Shown here: piece by piece, positions 27,291 through 38,872 of the stretch | Position numbering within the stretch: the stretch's first letter is position 1 | How the letters are laid out: the number at the start of each line of letters is the position of its first letter | Source: Diadema setosum | Taxonomy: Eukaryota > Echinodermata > Echinoidea > Diadematoida > Diadematidae | Length of the DNA: 64,000 nt | Assembly: GCA_033980235.1 (NCBI GenBank) | Contig: CM067069.1 | Span: forward strand, 15,201,828 to 15,265,827 | Direction of reading: 5' to 3' | The notes under the pieces: generated by a model | Database searches by the model: none | The model's input: only the letters and a program-made list of their open reading frames with translations | What the model was told of the DNA's origin: nothing | Position numbers and translations under genes: made by a program

Positions 27291-27704
27291 AAGACGCGAT
27301 GCTGTATGAACACGAACACGACGAAATTTATGCCAGGCGTGACGACTTCTGATGGAAGTCGAGTGCATTTATGGTCAATGCACGTACCTCCGCGCACCGA
27401 TACGACTTATCAGCTCTTGAGGTCGGTACAGAGATGGTATGGAGCCAGCGTCAGCCGAAAGAGGGAGGAAACCCAGATGAAAGCCATGGCCGATGTACCT
27501 GATCCGTGGCGTTGGCGAGATTTGTGGTTGTCGAAACCCCAGCCTCTGGGTATGGGTCGTCTGTCGACATCGCAGGTTTTTCTTCGCGGTGTGAGAAGGT
27601 GAATAGTGAGTGACAGATTGACTTGGCAGAGGATGATCTACGGATGCTTCACTCAACGTTCTTACGCTACACAGTCTTTGTACTTTCTGTGTATTGTGTG
27701 TGTT

Positions 27705-27737
<33 letters not shown>

Positions 27738-28356
27738 TTCTCTTCTACATACATTTGTCCTTCTCTGGTGGAGCAATGTCCCAATTCTTTGCTGTGGCCA
27801 TTCGTTCATTCATTCATTCATTCATCCATTCATTTATTCATTCATTCATCCATTTATTCATACATGCATTAATTAATTCATTCGTTCATTTTTTCCATCT
27901 CCAACAAACCAGCTAAATATTTATTTTTTGTCTTTTTACAGAATTCATAAGTGCACATACCGACATTAAGGGGCTTACTGAAAGTGAAATCTATGAACAT
28001 GCCATTAATAAGGAACGTGAAAATAAGAACCACGAAAACGTTTTGAAATACGCAAAATGTTGGAGATGGGGGTCCTTTTGTCATCAGGTATAAAATATAT
28101 ATACTTCTTTATATCGTCTCTTTTCACATTATCGTTTGCAAGTCTTCTTTCAACCTTCACGCTGTTCTGGAATTTCCTTCCATTTTGTGTTTTCGTGTAA
28201 TAACCCATTATTTTTCCCCTTTTCCCTCTCTTTTTTTTTTTCACACAGTACCTTCTGCGTCATGTCTGCCGATATCCTCCCACACTAAACGAGGAAATTG
28301 ATATGACAGATACGTTTGCAATCAGCGTTTGGCCAGAGGCCGATAATGAAATGTGA
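27291..28356 (+). CDS. Unknown Trp-containing protein, last three exons
   Basis: Exons 27291-27549, 27942-28087 and 28249-28356 (TGA 28354-28356) join in one frame over 170 residues. Acceptors follow long pyrimidine tracts (ccctttatccag, tctttttacag, ttttcacacag); donors are G-GTATGG and CAG-GTATAA. Phases 1 and 0 match. Exon one includes QRWYGASVSRKREETQMKA and DVPDPWRWRDLWL; exon two is KGLTESEIYEHAINKERENK and KYAKCWRWGSFCHQ; exon three is YLLRHVCRYPPTLNEEIDM and ends acidic. It is soluble, with no membrane span or signal sequence seen. Because an acceptor precedes exon one, at least one more exon lies upstream; the first in-frame ATG here is 27306. I do not recognise the family. The three junctions agreeing in phase make a real gene likely. 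Confidence 0.72.
27795..27890. repeat. (ATTC)n simple repeat
   Basis: attcattcattcatccattcatttattcat with minor variants, in the first visible intron of the 27 kb gene. A TG run lies at 27697-27730. Confidence 0.93.
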
Positions 28357-29038
28357 AGGTAAATGTAGGCCAAGATTTTACGGATAAAATGTTATAATGT
28401 GTAACCGCTCTTCGACACGTTACACAGATTTGGCAGATTAAAGTAAAATCATTTTAAAAGCACCTTTTAAAAGTGATTTACTCTCACTTTCGATTTCAGC
28501 CATGCAAGGGATCGTTCATCTGCTGATTCTATGACTTTATAGCATATTTACTGCCAATGATTTATCGTGGTTGGTCGCTTCACATACTTTCATTTCATAT
28601 TTCTATGAAAATGTAATCGACTGATGTTAAACAGTTTGGACATTGACTTCAAGATATCCTGTTATTCAGCTGTCGTATGATAAGGTACTTAAGTTATAGG
28701 GGCCTCTTATCACGTTCATGGTTTACGTCGAAACTTGCGTGACCACAAGCGACTGTTTACAATATACGCTGCTAATACAGTTTACTAAACTATCATTAAT
28801 ACACACATAATGTGCCTGGTTCTCTCCCCCCCCCCCCCCACCTCCACCACCGCCAGTCGGTCACTCATCTTCACGGGCCTGCGGAAGGGGGGGGGGGGAG
28901 GGCTGGCATTCCTCCTCATATTTTTTGACAAAAACCATACTTTGCCAACAACAATGAAAAGATATCAGCGACAACAAAAAGTTAAAAAAGCCACAATTTT
29001 CCGGGTATCTCCACCCTTCAACACACAATACACAGATT
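28357..29038. other. Intergenic stretch with C and G runs
   Basis: Poly-C at 28825-28842 and poly-G at 28886-28900 flank tcggtcactcatcttcacgg, probably a degraded repeat. No gene seen. Confidence 0.35.
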
Positions 29039-29042
29039 TAAA

Positions 29043-29410
29043 GGGACTGCAGTACTGGTTGAGGTGAGCTTCAGCTTGTAACGTTTTGCGAGATATTTAG
29101 AAACCACTCTATAAAATGCATACAATTCTAAGGGGAATCAAAAGCTTATTTAATGAAAATCGGTTTTTGAAATGACAGAGATATCTTTAAAAAAATAAAT
29201 AAAGAGATCCTATTAAAAGTTATGGCCTGTCAATTCTATTAGGATCGCTTTTTTTGATATCTCAGCCATTTCAAGGCCAATTTTCATCAAATAAACATTT
29301 AATCCTTCTTGAAATTACATGCTCTTTCATATTTCATAAGAGGTTCTCATTATCTCACCAAAAATGTTATAAACCTGAATCCTAACCTCAGCCAATACTG
29401 TACAGTCCCT
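29043..29410. mobile_element. TTAA-element family A, 368 bp, complete
   Basis: TTAA flanks (29039-29042, 29411-29414). Ends AGGGACTGCAGTACTGGTTG and the inverted CCAATACTGTACAGTCCCT. The middle has its own symmetry (aatcctattaaaag against ctattaggatcg; ttgatatctcagccatttc). No coding capacity. Best representative of a family with six copies in this window. Confidence 0.82.
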
Positions 29411-29440
29411 TTAAGAGAGAGAGAGAGAGAGAGAGAGAAA
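29411..29440. repeat. (AG)n run
   Basis: Pure AG directly abutting the right TTAA of the element at 29043-29410. Confidence 0.9.
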
Positions 29441-29721
29441 GTTCAACAGCTTATCTTGTGCACAGTTCTACCACATTCTTGTTTGCAAGCGAGGAACCTG
29501 GATGACATCAAAAGGCTAGTCCAGAATTTAGACATACAAGAAAATTGTTCTCTTTAATGAGATAATGATGGCGAATGTCATTAACTAGATTTTCTTACAT
29601 CTCTTACCTTTATTTCCGTCATCATCATAATGATAAAAGCGCACATGGCGCAGTGAACAATTTGAATCCGACTGCGATAGGATAGATTTTGGCGGGTTTC
29701 AGAGTCACTTGGTGCTTGGTT

Positions 29722-30276
29722 CGGATCAATGGGAGGTACCGGCTTTTAGCCCGTCCTTGCTCTTGTCTCTAGTGACTCAAAATAGACACATATTCTCTCA
29801 GCCATATGGAAAGAATGTAGTCCTATTTACAAATCCTGTTCATATTTATTGATCTTGAACGTATACGTAAACAAGCACACGGAAATACAACGCAACGATA
29901 AACAACTCACTCACATTAAAGTTACAATGACAGTCCCATCTTTGTTTTGTTTCGAATCTTTAGTTGCTATATGATTTTAACGATTTGAATAAAATCATTT
30001 AATCAATGGGCGGCACCGGCTTTTAGCCCATCCTTGCTCTTGTCTCTAGTGACTCAAAATAGACACCTATTCTCTCAGCCATAAGGAAAGAATGTTGTCT
30101 TATTTACCAATCCTGTTCATATTTATTGATCTTGAACGTACGTAAACAATCACACGGAAATACAACGCAACAATAAACAACTCACTCACATTACAGTTAC
30201 AATGACAGTCCCATCTTTGTTTTGTTTCGAATCTTTAGTTGCTATAATGATTTTAACGATTTGATTAAAAAAGAAA
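29722..30276. repeat. 277-bp tandem duplication
   Basis: Two copies, about 29722-29998 and 29999-30276, offset by 277 bases. Shared landmarks are accggcttttagcc, gtctctagtgactcaaaat and tgctatat/aatgattttaacgattt. Several small differences show that it is not an assembly stutter of identical reads. No gene inside. Confidence 0.88.
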
Positions 30277-30862
30277 ATTCTTGGAACAAAATATTACTTC
30301 CAACAAACGAGGGGATGTTTGTTTGTGATAAAAACTAGCAGGGTAAAGTATTCCTTATGACATCACTTGTCTCTACGTATAAAGATTATCAGTGACAGCA
30401 ACATTCTTCATAGTTAATCCATGTTTGAAACACGTTAGCCAGGTTAACTTTGAAATTGAATCGTTGACCGTTCACAGTTACCATTCGATTAGTATATAGT
30501 CATTATAATTATAGAAGTCACCCCCGCCCCCCTCCCATGGTAGATGACGCATCACCGGTTTCCATGTAGAAACTGGCTGCATGCAACTTTCTCCGGAAGG
30601 TATAATTTCTATTGTAAAAACCCGCCCCAACCCTTGCGTGCACTTTCACCGCCCCTTGTCCAAGTTGTCCATTTGCTCCATAATGATCTCCTGCACTATT
30701 ATGATATGTAACCACGTTTATAAATTAAAGTCAAACTTCAACCTAAACGTCCCATCAGATCCCTTTCTAAGAAATACGAGCTGATCTCTTGTTTGTTTGT
30801 TTGTTTGTTTGTTTGTTTGTTTGTTTGTGTGTGTGTGTGTGTGTGTGTCTGTGTGTGTGTGT

Positions 30863-30906
<44 letters not shown>

Positions 30907-31600
30907 ACCCACAACACAAGAATGTCACTATATTCGTCTCATATTGCCAGATAAAACACATGCTTTGCCTATAACCTCATGCTTTGGCCGTAACAATCAA
31001 AGCTGATGTCGCGAGGTCACCAAATATTTTATTTTATACAACTCCTGAAAAGATTCCTGCTACCCGATTGGCCGACTGCTCGATCACATGACATTCGCTT
31101 TAAAGTAGCATAGCAAGAGCGTCCAATAAGGGAGATGTTCGGGAAAGAGCGCGATGACGTCACCAAGCATGTACATATTGCTCCACCATTATATGTTCTT
31201 CATCAATCTCCAGGGTTTCCCAGTCGACATCTCTTCAGAAATTGTGGTTGTTATTGTTGTTGTTGTTGTCGACGTCGTCGTCGTTGTTGTATACTCATGT
31301 CTTGACTTGGACCACGCGCCTTTAATCTGCCAGGTGCGCTGTTGTGTAAAACAGATAGTGAATGATCCTTATTCGTGCAATGGAATAAATATGATTTCGC
31401 TCCGCTGGACAGAGCATCTCGTCGTTCACCACGAGCGAAATCTTGCTACATTGGATTAATGACCATGCACTTTTTATATGCTGTTAAAACCAGAACATTG
31501 CGAAAGGTCGGCTTCCACAATACCGGTCCATTTTCATGATTCCATTTCATTCCGTATAGTACCCCCATTAATCATATACCTCCCTCTCACTCCCATTAGC
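30277..31600. other. Intergenic stretch, no supported gene
   Basis: Apart from the microsatellite it contains a GTTGTTGTC run at about 31247-31290. The frame 31154-31459 depends on that run. A CGGAAG-GTATAA donor-like site at 30594 has no matching acceptor nearby. Confidence 0.35.
30790..30902. repeat. (GTTT)n(GT)n microsatellite
   Basis: GTTT units to about 30827, then GT to 30902 with single-base interruptions. Confidence 0.97.
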
Positions 31601-31606
31601 CTTATT

Positions 31607-31740
31607 CAATTTTCGGAATAATGGTTGACCATCATACAGGGATTTAAGGGATGTGTGTGTTTTGCGGAATAACGAATCTTCGGAATAACGAACCTTATTT
31701 CATGTTCGGATTAACGAACCTTCGGAATAACGAACGTCAC
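31607..31740. repeat. TTCGGAATAACGAAC repeat block
   Basis: At least four close copies of TTCGGAATAACGAA(C/T) or TTCGGATTAACGAAC in about 130 bases, matching blocks at 20440-20900 and 54612-54905. Confidence 0.75.
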
Positions 31741-31856
31741 CCCTGCCAATCTTCATCATGGTGAAATCCCTCCCATGTCTTGCCATACAGTCATACACTT
31801 GCACACTTTTGCATATTCTTCCTGGTAATTTCTATCACATTAACCATACCCAGGGT

Positions 31857-32157
31857 TCAGTAGTAGGGCATAGATCTGATTTCCGGCGCAGTTCCATACC
31901 TAGTGATATAATCATAATCAAGGGCATATTTCTCGTTTCTGTCTCTCTGAGCATTGTGACATACACATCGTTCTGTCTCGGGGTATCTGCACTCTCCTTG
32001 CAGACGACTCAACCATATCGGGCTCATGGGAAACTTTAATGATCTCTGTGAAGGTGGATTAGTTCTTGGAGTTCTTATCATCGCTCGGGGGACATTCCTT
32101 TTCCTTGATGAGTCAGAGAAGTCCGTCTCCGCCACTGGAGTCCCGACTGAGTTGCTG
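31857..32157 (-). CDS. Candidate minus-strand exon, unknown product
   Basis: Open from an acceptor (cttctctccag, exon from about 32155) to TGA at 31857-31859, about 100 codons. The product is polar and basic in its first half (SDSSRKRNVPRAMI) and acidic/tyrosine-containing later (YALDYDYITRYG). A donor ACTAG-GTATGG at about 31907 would give a shorter exon. The opposite strand is also open here (32026-32493), so at most one of the two is likely to be real. Confidence 0.25.
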
Positions 32158-32493
32158 GAGAGAAGCAGACATTGCTGGGATCAGCTCGTCTCTCCAAACG
32201 ACATCCTCTCAATCAAGACACACAAAAAGTCAGACACTCGAGTGGTCAAACCAATTTCCCTCCCCAAATTAAGAGAAACATGTAAACATGTTTGCATCCG
32301 TGACTCACTGTATTCATTGGCAGGGAAACCGATTAGGTCATATAAAAAATCATGGAGATTAGACATGTGCAGCATAATTCCTTTAATATTTTCAGCACAG
32401 GGACTGTTGGGGGAAAAGAACTGGTTGCCAATAAATCAATTAGCAGTGGCTTCATACTGGCACGCTTATACTTTTACATGCGAAATCAACTGA
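32026..32493 (+). CDS. Candidate plus-strand reading frame, unknown membrane-like product
   Basis: 155-codon frame, open upstream to an acceptor (actctccttgcag, 32002-32003). It has one hydrophobic stretch (GGLVLGVLIIARGTFLFL). Hydrophobic runs can arise by reading the reverse of charged codons, so the minus-strand frame over the same bases is an equal rival. No family recognised. Confidence 0.25.
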   Translation: MGNFNDLCEGGLVLGVLIIARGTFLFLDESEKSVSATGVPTELLERSRHCWDQLVSPNDILSIKTHKKSDTRVVKPISLPKLRETCKHVCIRDSLYSLAGKPIRSYKKSWRLDMCSIIPLIFSAQGLLGEKNWLPINQLAVASYWHAYTFTCEIN

Positions 32494-32810
32494 TTCGACA
32501 GGCAATGTCTATAATGAAACGTCAAAAAGTACAGGGAAGAAATCATGATTCTCCAGCTGTCTTTCATTCATCGGTTTGTTTATTCTGCTCTTCACCACAA
32601 AAGTTTAGGTATTATTCACCCGTGAATAGCAGACGGGTGATTGTATAAGTTTGATATTTTTGAACGAAAGTAGAAAGCAAATTTGACCGAACGAAAACAA
32701 AGACAAGTATAGATAGAAGGACGTATAGAGAGAAAAAAAGTAAGATGCAGAGTAACAAGTGCTATCAAGCAATTTACCCTTGGTACGGTCATCCCTCCTG
32801 AAATAGCGTC

Positions 32811-32837
32811 ATAATGATGATGATGATGATGATAATG

Positions 32838-32917
<80 letters not shown>

Positions 32918-32930
32918 AATAATTATAAAC

Positions 32931-32965
<35 letters not shown>

Positions 32966-33003
32966 CACTACTACTAATAATAATAATGATAATGATAATA
33001 ATA
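32811..33003. repeat. (ATA/ATG)n microsatellite
   Basis: ATG repeats, then long ATA/ATG mixtures. Frames on both strands read as poly-Ile, poly-Asn or poly-Tyr and are not genes. Confidence 0.97.
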
Positions 33004-33879
33004 CATTTAAAATAGCGCATTTTCCATGTACAGGTATGTGCAGTTCAAACGCGCTTTACAATGTTTCATATACAGTATATCTACTGAAAGTGGTTCTACC
33101 CTCTTAAAGACCTTTGCAACTTTCACTGTGACTAGTATGAGCACGACAATGAAGTCACAAGAAAGGTAATAGAGAGTAGGTCATGACAACTATAATTATA
33201 GGGACATTTTGATACGGGCTGTAACTTATTTTATTACACTTATAATTATGTATCACGTCTGTGATGTACCTTATACCTCACAAACCAATCTAAAGAGATG
33301 TATTACATTGTTGTGTTCTATCAATCATGCAGAAAACAATGTATCAAATCTATACGAACTGTTAGATACCAATACATACCCACCCCAAGTTCATTGTGGT
33401 TAAGTTTATTATTACCATTCACCGAATTCATGTTCCAGATTTCGATAGCCTTTTAAAGATGAGGAAAATAAATCGTGATTGCTGTTACACAATACCAAAG
33501 ACGTTAATCTGTATTTTTTTCGTCAAATCTTTGAAATTACATCAACACGACTGTATCTGAAAACATCAACTCTTTCTAGCACATCCCACTGATAATTTCC
33601 GATGACCTTTTAATTGCAAATGAAAATATTATTATATCCCGTCTCGGATAGGAAAAATCCAGAAATTTTGCTCAGACTCTTTTTAAAGTCAGTTATTGTT
33701 GTTTATGTTATCATTATTATTTATCATTATTTTTACAAATACTTCCAATATCAATTTCACACGGGGACACTATATTTTTAAAATAGAGCATATGCAATCG
33801 GATGGCATATATACTGTTTATAACAAATCAACTTCTCCGTCAAACATGAGCATGTCAACGTGACATTTAACTTTCACAA
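33004..33879. other. AT-rich stretch without a supported gene
   Basis: A 64-codon frame at 33209-33403 has fair codon pattern but no clear acceptor or donor. Otherwise nothing stands out. Confidence 0.3.
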
Positions 33880-34218
33880 ATGAGTTCCTTGAGGCTACCT
33901 TGCACAGGAATAGCCAAGGTGTTAATCATCACCTGTATCTATCATAATACACCGGAAAGTTATGGATTATATTTGCGACGACTGCCGCAGCACCTGACCG
34001 AACGAAGGGGCGCTTGGTATTATGAACAGGAAACAGTTATTCCCTTTCGAGATTTCAATGCTGTTTCTATAATACAGAAACACATTACACTGCAGGTGAT
34101 GTCGAAACGATACTGTTTGTGTGTATCTTTTTTTTTTTCATCTATTGCGCTGTTTTGTGTTTATTTTGTTTTTGTTTTATTAATTGAAATTTAGGAAGCG
34201 ATGCTGGCGGAAAAATAA
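33880..34218 (+). CDS. Putative two-exon small protein (79 residues)
   Basis: Exon 33880-34095 opens with ATG (MSSLRLPCTGIAKV) and ends QKHITLQ at donor CAG-GTGATG. The next exon starts at 34195 after an excellent pyrimidine tract (ttttattaattgaaatttag) and adds EAMLAEK then TAA (34216-34218). The phase is 0. The first exon could instead begin at the acceptor ccttgcacag (33912). The second exon is also open in another frame for 58 codons, so the end of the protein is uncertain. No known motif; no signal peptide. Confidence 0.35.
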
Positions 34219-34515
34219 AAGAGTTCACCTCATGTCTGCAGTCTCAATGCCTCAATGCCCGGATGGAGGTGGCTAACCACATGAAGTGCAAAAGAAACCA
34301 CCAGGGTCGTCGCTTATCTTTCGTATCTGTTGGAGACGGCTCTTCTACTTCCTCTCTTCTCTCCTTTATATGATGCATATTACCACTCGTGTCATTACTT
34401 TCAGAGACTTGAAATGGGATTAAAAAGCAATCAAACACATTCATGCAGTTGTTTTTGGTGACTGACCCATTTTGGAGGGATTAAGCAACGTAGCCATTTT
34501 CAGCAATGCGGGTTT

Positions 34516-34541
34516 TGATGATGATGATGATGATGATGATA

Positions 34542-34622
<81 letters not shown>
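34516..34622. repeat. (GAT)n(AT)n microsatellite
   Basis: GAT repeats to about 34540, then AT with three single-base breaks. Confidence 0.97.
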
Positions 34623-34854
34623 TTCAATTTCCCCATTAGCAGAGGATGCAATGATATTTTGACTGTGGCACGCAAACACTGGATCTGATGTCTTTTTGTT
34701 TGTTGACATTGTACTGTCGACATTTTTGGAAGAATGTATGAATCGATGGAATATGCACGATTCATCAGCTTAACGAAACAGATCCAAGAATTGTTATGCT
34801 TACTTTACATCATCTTGATCGGTAAACTTGACGAAACAACAAAGGCACAAAGAA

Positions 34855-34855
<1 letters not shown>

Positions 34856-34902
<47 letters not shown>

Positions 34903-34975
34903 AATGCACATTTATATAATATGTATATACATATAAAATGTACATACATATATGTATTATACATATATTATTATT
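34856..34975. repeat. (TA)n and TATACATA-rich tract
   Basis: Pure AT from 34856 to 34894, followed by degenerate TACATATA. An AG-rich run lies just downstream, at about 34984-35090. Confidence 0.93.
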
Positions 34976-35240
34976 ATATGATATAGAGAGAGAAAAAGAG
35001 AGGAGAGAAAGAAAATAGAAAGATAGAAAGATATGATATAGAGAGATGGGGGAAGGAGAAGATGTGAAAGAAGGGGAGGAAGAAATAGGTTTAGGGATCT
35101 AGAGGAAAACATAAGTTGAGGGCTAAATAGAGCACCTCACATTGGCACACCTGTAACCAGTTCATTCAATGTTGAGGAAGAATGTTTTGCCCCTTTTAAA
35201 GCCCTTTTTTCATCTTTGTGTATTTGTGCCTGTCGTAAGT

Positions 35241-35335
35241 TTAGTCCGACCCAGAATGACATCTGAACATGATTTCGCCAAACATCTGCACATTCACCTT
35301 CTCCAGATACCTCCACATTAGTTTGGCAGCTGGTT
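35241..35335 (-). CDS. Candidate minus-strand terminal exon
   Basis: Acceptor ccttgatcag, then PAAKLMWRYLEKVNVQMFGE, IMFRCHSGSD and TAA. It needs one upstream base (phase 1), which the candidate exon at 39936-40001 would supply, giving a Glu codon at the join. A second frame is also open across this DNA (35137-35343). Composition is protein-like, but there is only one splice site to support it. Confidence 0.28.
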
Positions 35336-35493
35336 CTGATCAAGGCGTCGAACAGAAGCTTGTACGGGTCACTTAGGGCTTGCCATTTCTTTCAGTCTCG
35401 TTGGCTGGTTCAACCTGGATCACATTTTACAAAAAAAAAAAAAAAATAGACAGGCAGGAGAGATGCTATTTCCGTCCGCAGCAACCCTGTATA

Positions 35494-35757
35494 CAGGGCT
35501 CGACACTTACTTTTTTCTCTAGTGGCCCGGTCAAGCTACTAAAAATCGCAGTAAAATCATTAACTTTGTAATGTTGGTGGCCCGAAAAAAAAAGTATAAT
35601 GGCACTGAATAAAAGAAAACATAGCTACTTAGTTTGAATCTTAGTTTCCCGCTCATGCCACCAAACGATGAATGTTTTTGAAAATTTGGTGGCTCGACAT
35701 CAATTTTTGGTGGCCCAGAGCCATCGGGCCACCGCCGACAAAATGTCGAGCTTGCTG
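35494..35757. mobile_element. hAT-like MITE, 264 bp
   Basis: Ends CAGGGCTCGACA and TGTCGAGCTTGCTG are imperfect inverted repeats. The interior repeats GTGGCCC / GGGCCAC words. CAG..CTG ends fit hAT, but I see no 8-bp flanking duplication, so the ends may be eroded. Confidence 0.65.
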
Positions 35758-35759
35758 TA

Positions 35760-37325
35760 TTCATTATGATTATGCCTCGAATAGAGTAAACTCACAGGGC
35801 AGTTGGACATGCAAAGGTAAGAGAAGCAGCCGACGTTACAGCCTGGAAGTGAGACTACAACTTGACAAGGCTTCACAAGTTGATCTGAAAAGAAGCCTTC
35901 ACGTCCTCAAATTTGACTAATCAAAATTTTCTGGAAATTGTATCAGAACGATACTATTGCTTCGGATTTTTTTTTCCATTAATAGATTAATTCAAAAGCT
36001 TAAACTTACCATAATGATTATATAGAACATATTATCAAAAGAGAATATTTATTCAGACTGAAATGAAGAGATAAGGTGCACATATACGGGAAATTTATCT
36101 TTTTTTAAAGTTTCCACAGAAATTGATTATATCACGGGGATAGCGAAATGGAGGACTCCTACAAAGTTTCCGGCGCCATCCTAATCTGACGTCAGTTGAT
36201 GCCAACGCAACAGCCTCCAAAAGAATGTTGAACTACGATAGCTCTTTACATGCTCAAAGCTTGATAAGCGAGATAGCGCAATGTCTCATTAAAAATGCAC
36301 AAGCTCAAATACAAGCAGAAGGAAATTGGAGGAAATGAGAGGAACTCATACTACGAAAGTTTACCTGACGCTCGCTAATTCTTGTTTTGCTCGGTATACA
36401 CGCGACTGCTGAAATCATGTGTGTTTGCATGATCAAAATGACGACAGGAATTTGACATTATGAGTTGTGGTCCTTGAAAAGTCAATCTTAGAAGTGTAAT
36501 CCTACTCCGAAGTGCTTGTTGTTTCACCTATTGTCCTTCATGCATTGCATGTTTGTTTCACGCGACAAATCTAATTTACTCAATGAATTAATGTGCGCTC
36601 AGAGCAAACAGTGTACCCTTGAGCCCTGTACTGTATTTGCTAAGACACACACGCACATACACAGCGCGCGCACTCACACATACATCACGTGTACATAGTA
36701 TTAAAGTAACACATATATACACCACTAAACATTCATGTGCTGCTATGCAAAGTGAGCCATTGTTATCGGTCACACACGTGGGTGTGATATTGGCAACATG
36801 TTTTGTTTGGTTCCATATCAAAGCTTTTTTTTTTTTTTAATTTTTTTTATTAGAGTTCCTTGCTGTTTTTGACAAACCAGGCCAGCAGTTCACACGTGCT
36901 TTTCATCGAAATATTAGGACATGCTCTTTAGTCAGGTTAATGAAGTAGGAAAACACAACAAAACAAAATAAAACAGCGCTCTTGGCACGAGAATGATTTT
37001 GATAATAGTTACACATGATGACTAAATGGCAGATGGGGGTGGGGTGGGCGGCAGTATACCTTCCCTAGGCCTATATGGCCCTATGATAATTATGTAGCAT
37101 ACTGGCGCCATTTCGCGAACCTGGGAGACACACCTCGCCATGGTAAATTGTAAGGGTTGAAGGACACATAATTACTGGTCATATCAGAGAAAATGAGGAA
37201 GGGGGGGGGGGGGTGAAGGAAGGGAGATGATAGTGGCGCGTCCTGATGCATCTGCAATGGCAGCTTTCATTGCAATCCATATCATATTCATGTTGACTTT
37301 GATTAAAAAAAAAGAGTGGAATCGA
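35760..37325. other. Intergenic stretch, no firm gene
   Basis: A consensus donor (AAAG-GTAAGAG) sits at 35816-35823 and a 30-codon basic frame ends at 35920, but no acceptor partner was found. CA-rich simple sequence lies at 36640-36680 and a G run at 37200-37213. Confidence 0.3.
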
Positions 37326-37331
37326 GCTTAA

Positions 37332-37989
37332 AGGGGCATTCCAAGGGGCATTTTAAAGGGGCATAACAATATATTATTTTGTAATATTTTGATATACGTT
37401 TGAAATGTCATGCAGCAAGCAACACAACTAAATGTTGAATTGTAATCAACGATGGATGATGGAATCGAAATAAAATATTGTATGAACCAAAAAAAAAAAA
37501 ATTCCAGACGATTTTCATAATTTAACATCACGTGGTACATAAATCGCCAGCTCCGTGTATAGATTTTGTGAAATTTATTGTGGTCCTAGAGCAGAGAAAC
37601 CAATACTCTTGAAAATCTTTTAAAAATTACACTGAACAGTGACGATGACATATAGGAGCCTCGAAATTATATTTCAGAAATGTAGCAGTGTAATTCATTA
37701 CAATACCGCTTCCGCAATGAATTCACCTGTGTAGAATCTATGCATGCCTTCTTCTTTCGTTCTGCTTCCTTGAGACCCAGCTCATGTATTCTTATATTGA
37801 GGCTGCCATGTCATCACCCTTGTTCATTGCAATTATTTGGTATTTTGTTATGAATTTTGAAAACATTCTTATTCCAATTTGTACTCCTCATCTCAATCAC
37901 TATATGATTCTAAAACTCTGTACTCGGTATAACTAATTCATAGTGAAGGTTGTTCAAATTAAAGTCTGAAAATTATCTGGAGGTCTCCT
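37332..37989. mobile_element. TTAA-element family B, reverse orientation
   Basis: Left TTAA at 37328-37331 and right at 37990-37993. Ends aaggggcattcc and tctggaggtctcct match the clearer copies at 41999-42471 and 62352-62814. Shared core: gacgattttcataat, ggtacataaat, aatgtagcagtgtaattc. The left part has an extra ggggcatt repetition. Confidence 0.7.
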
Positions 37990-38099
37990 TTAAGTAGCTC
38001 TTTGGTTAGCAGTCATTGGGTAGGAACAGGTGAGATCCTACAGGAACATTTTCATGTTTTGGGGGAATGAATCGAATACAGTTGGGTACGTCGGACACT

Positions 38100-38850
38100 T
38101 GTCAACTATAACGAAAAAGCGAGAAGGCGACTAATTCAGACACAATCATCGAGGCACCTCGTTCATGCATGAGGACAAGAGAAAGAGACTTCTTCAAATT
38201 TATGTAGGCGCCTCGTTTAGGACGAGAATGCGAGAGAGCGACTTGTTTAAATTCATCTAGGCGCCTCGTTTAGGAAGCAAATCCGAGAGAACGATGTATA
38301 GGTGCCTCGTTCAGGACGAGAATGCGAGAGGGCGACTTGTTCAAAAGTCATCTGGACGCCTCGGTCAGGATGATCAGTGGTTCAAACACATAGGCCTCTA
38401 TAGGCACCTCGGTCAGGGCGAGAACGCGGGAGGAGACTCATCTAGCCGCCTTGATCAGGACAAGAATGCAACTTGCAAGAGCGTGATTTATTCAAACTCA
38501 TTTAAGTGCCTTGTTCAGGACGAGAATGCAAAAGGGCGACTTGTTCAAGTTCATCTTGGACGAGATCACAAGAAGGAGACCTGGGCCCTGTTTAAAAAAA
38601 CTTGTTATCAATAACAAGTTACGATAGTTGTTATAAGCTATACTGAAATCCTTGCATCTGACTGGCTGAGAGCAAATTATTTTTTCATAGAAATGTGGCA
38701 GTTGTTACTGATAACAAGTTTTATGAAACGGGACCCTGTTCTACAGACATACTTATCAAAGCGCCTTGTTTTGGACAAGGATGCGAGGAAACGACTTGTT
38801 GACTTGTCTATAGGAGCCTTGTTCAGGTCGAAAACGCGAAAGGCCAAGAA
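38100..38850. repeat. Degenerate tandem array, about 55-bp unit
   Basis: At least eight diverged units share gcctcgttcaggacgagaat, gcgagagggcgacttgttca and tcatctagg. Unit length varies by deletion. The array is split by a transposon at 38583-38736 and resumes after it. The 106-codon frame at 38294-38614 (repeating VQDENA) is a by-product. Confidence 0.88.
38583..38736. mobile_element. 154-bp MITE inside the 55-bp tandem array
   Basis: Inverted ends of about 35 bp: GGCCCTGTTTAAAAAAACTT with cttgttatcaataaca, mirrored by ttactgataacaagtt and ATGAAACGGGACCC. It interrupts the tandem array. Confidence 0.8.
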
Positions 38851-38872
38851 AGTGTCTAGCGATCATTGTTAA

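Noticed and set aside
27375..27809. 144-codon minus-strand frame
   Set aside because: It is the reverse of the well-supported plus-strand exon at 27291-27549 and of a CA/TG microsatellite.
30718..30974. Poly-Thr-His and poly-Cys-Val frames
   Set aside because: TG and GTTT microsatellites.
32616..33107. Poly-Ile, poly-Asn and poly-Tyr frames
   Set aside because: Simple ATA/ATG repeat read in several frames.
35760..35920. Basic frame next to a perfect GTAAGAG donor
   Set aside because: The donor would cut the frame before its most protein-like part, and no acceptor for that part exists.
38100..38580. CRISPR-like array
   Set aside because: The repeats are degenerate and head-to-tail without unique spacers, and the genome is eukaryotic.
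38294..38614. 106-codon frame repeating VQDENA
   Set aside because: It follows a non-coding 55-bp tandem array whose unit length changes are not multiples of three.
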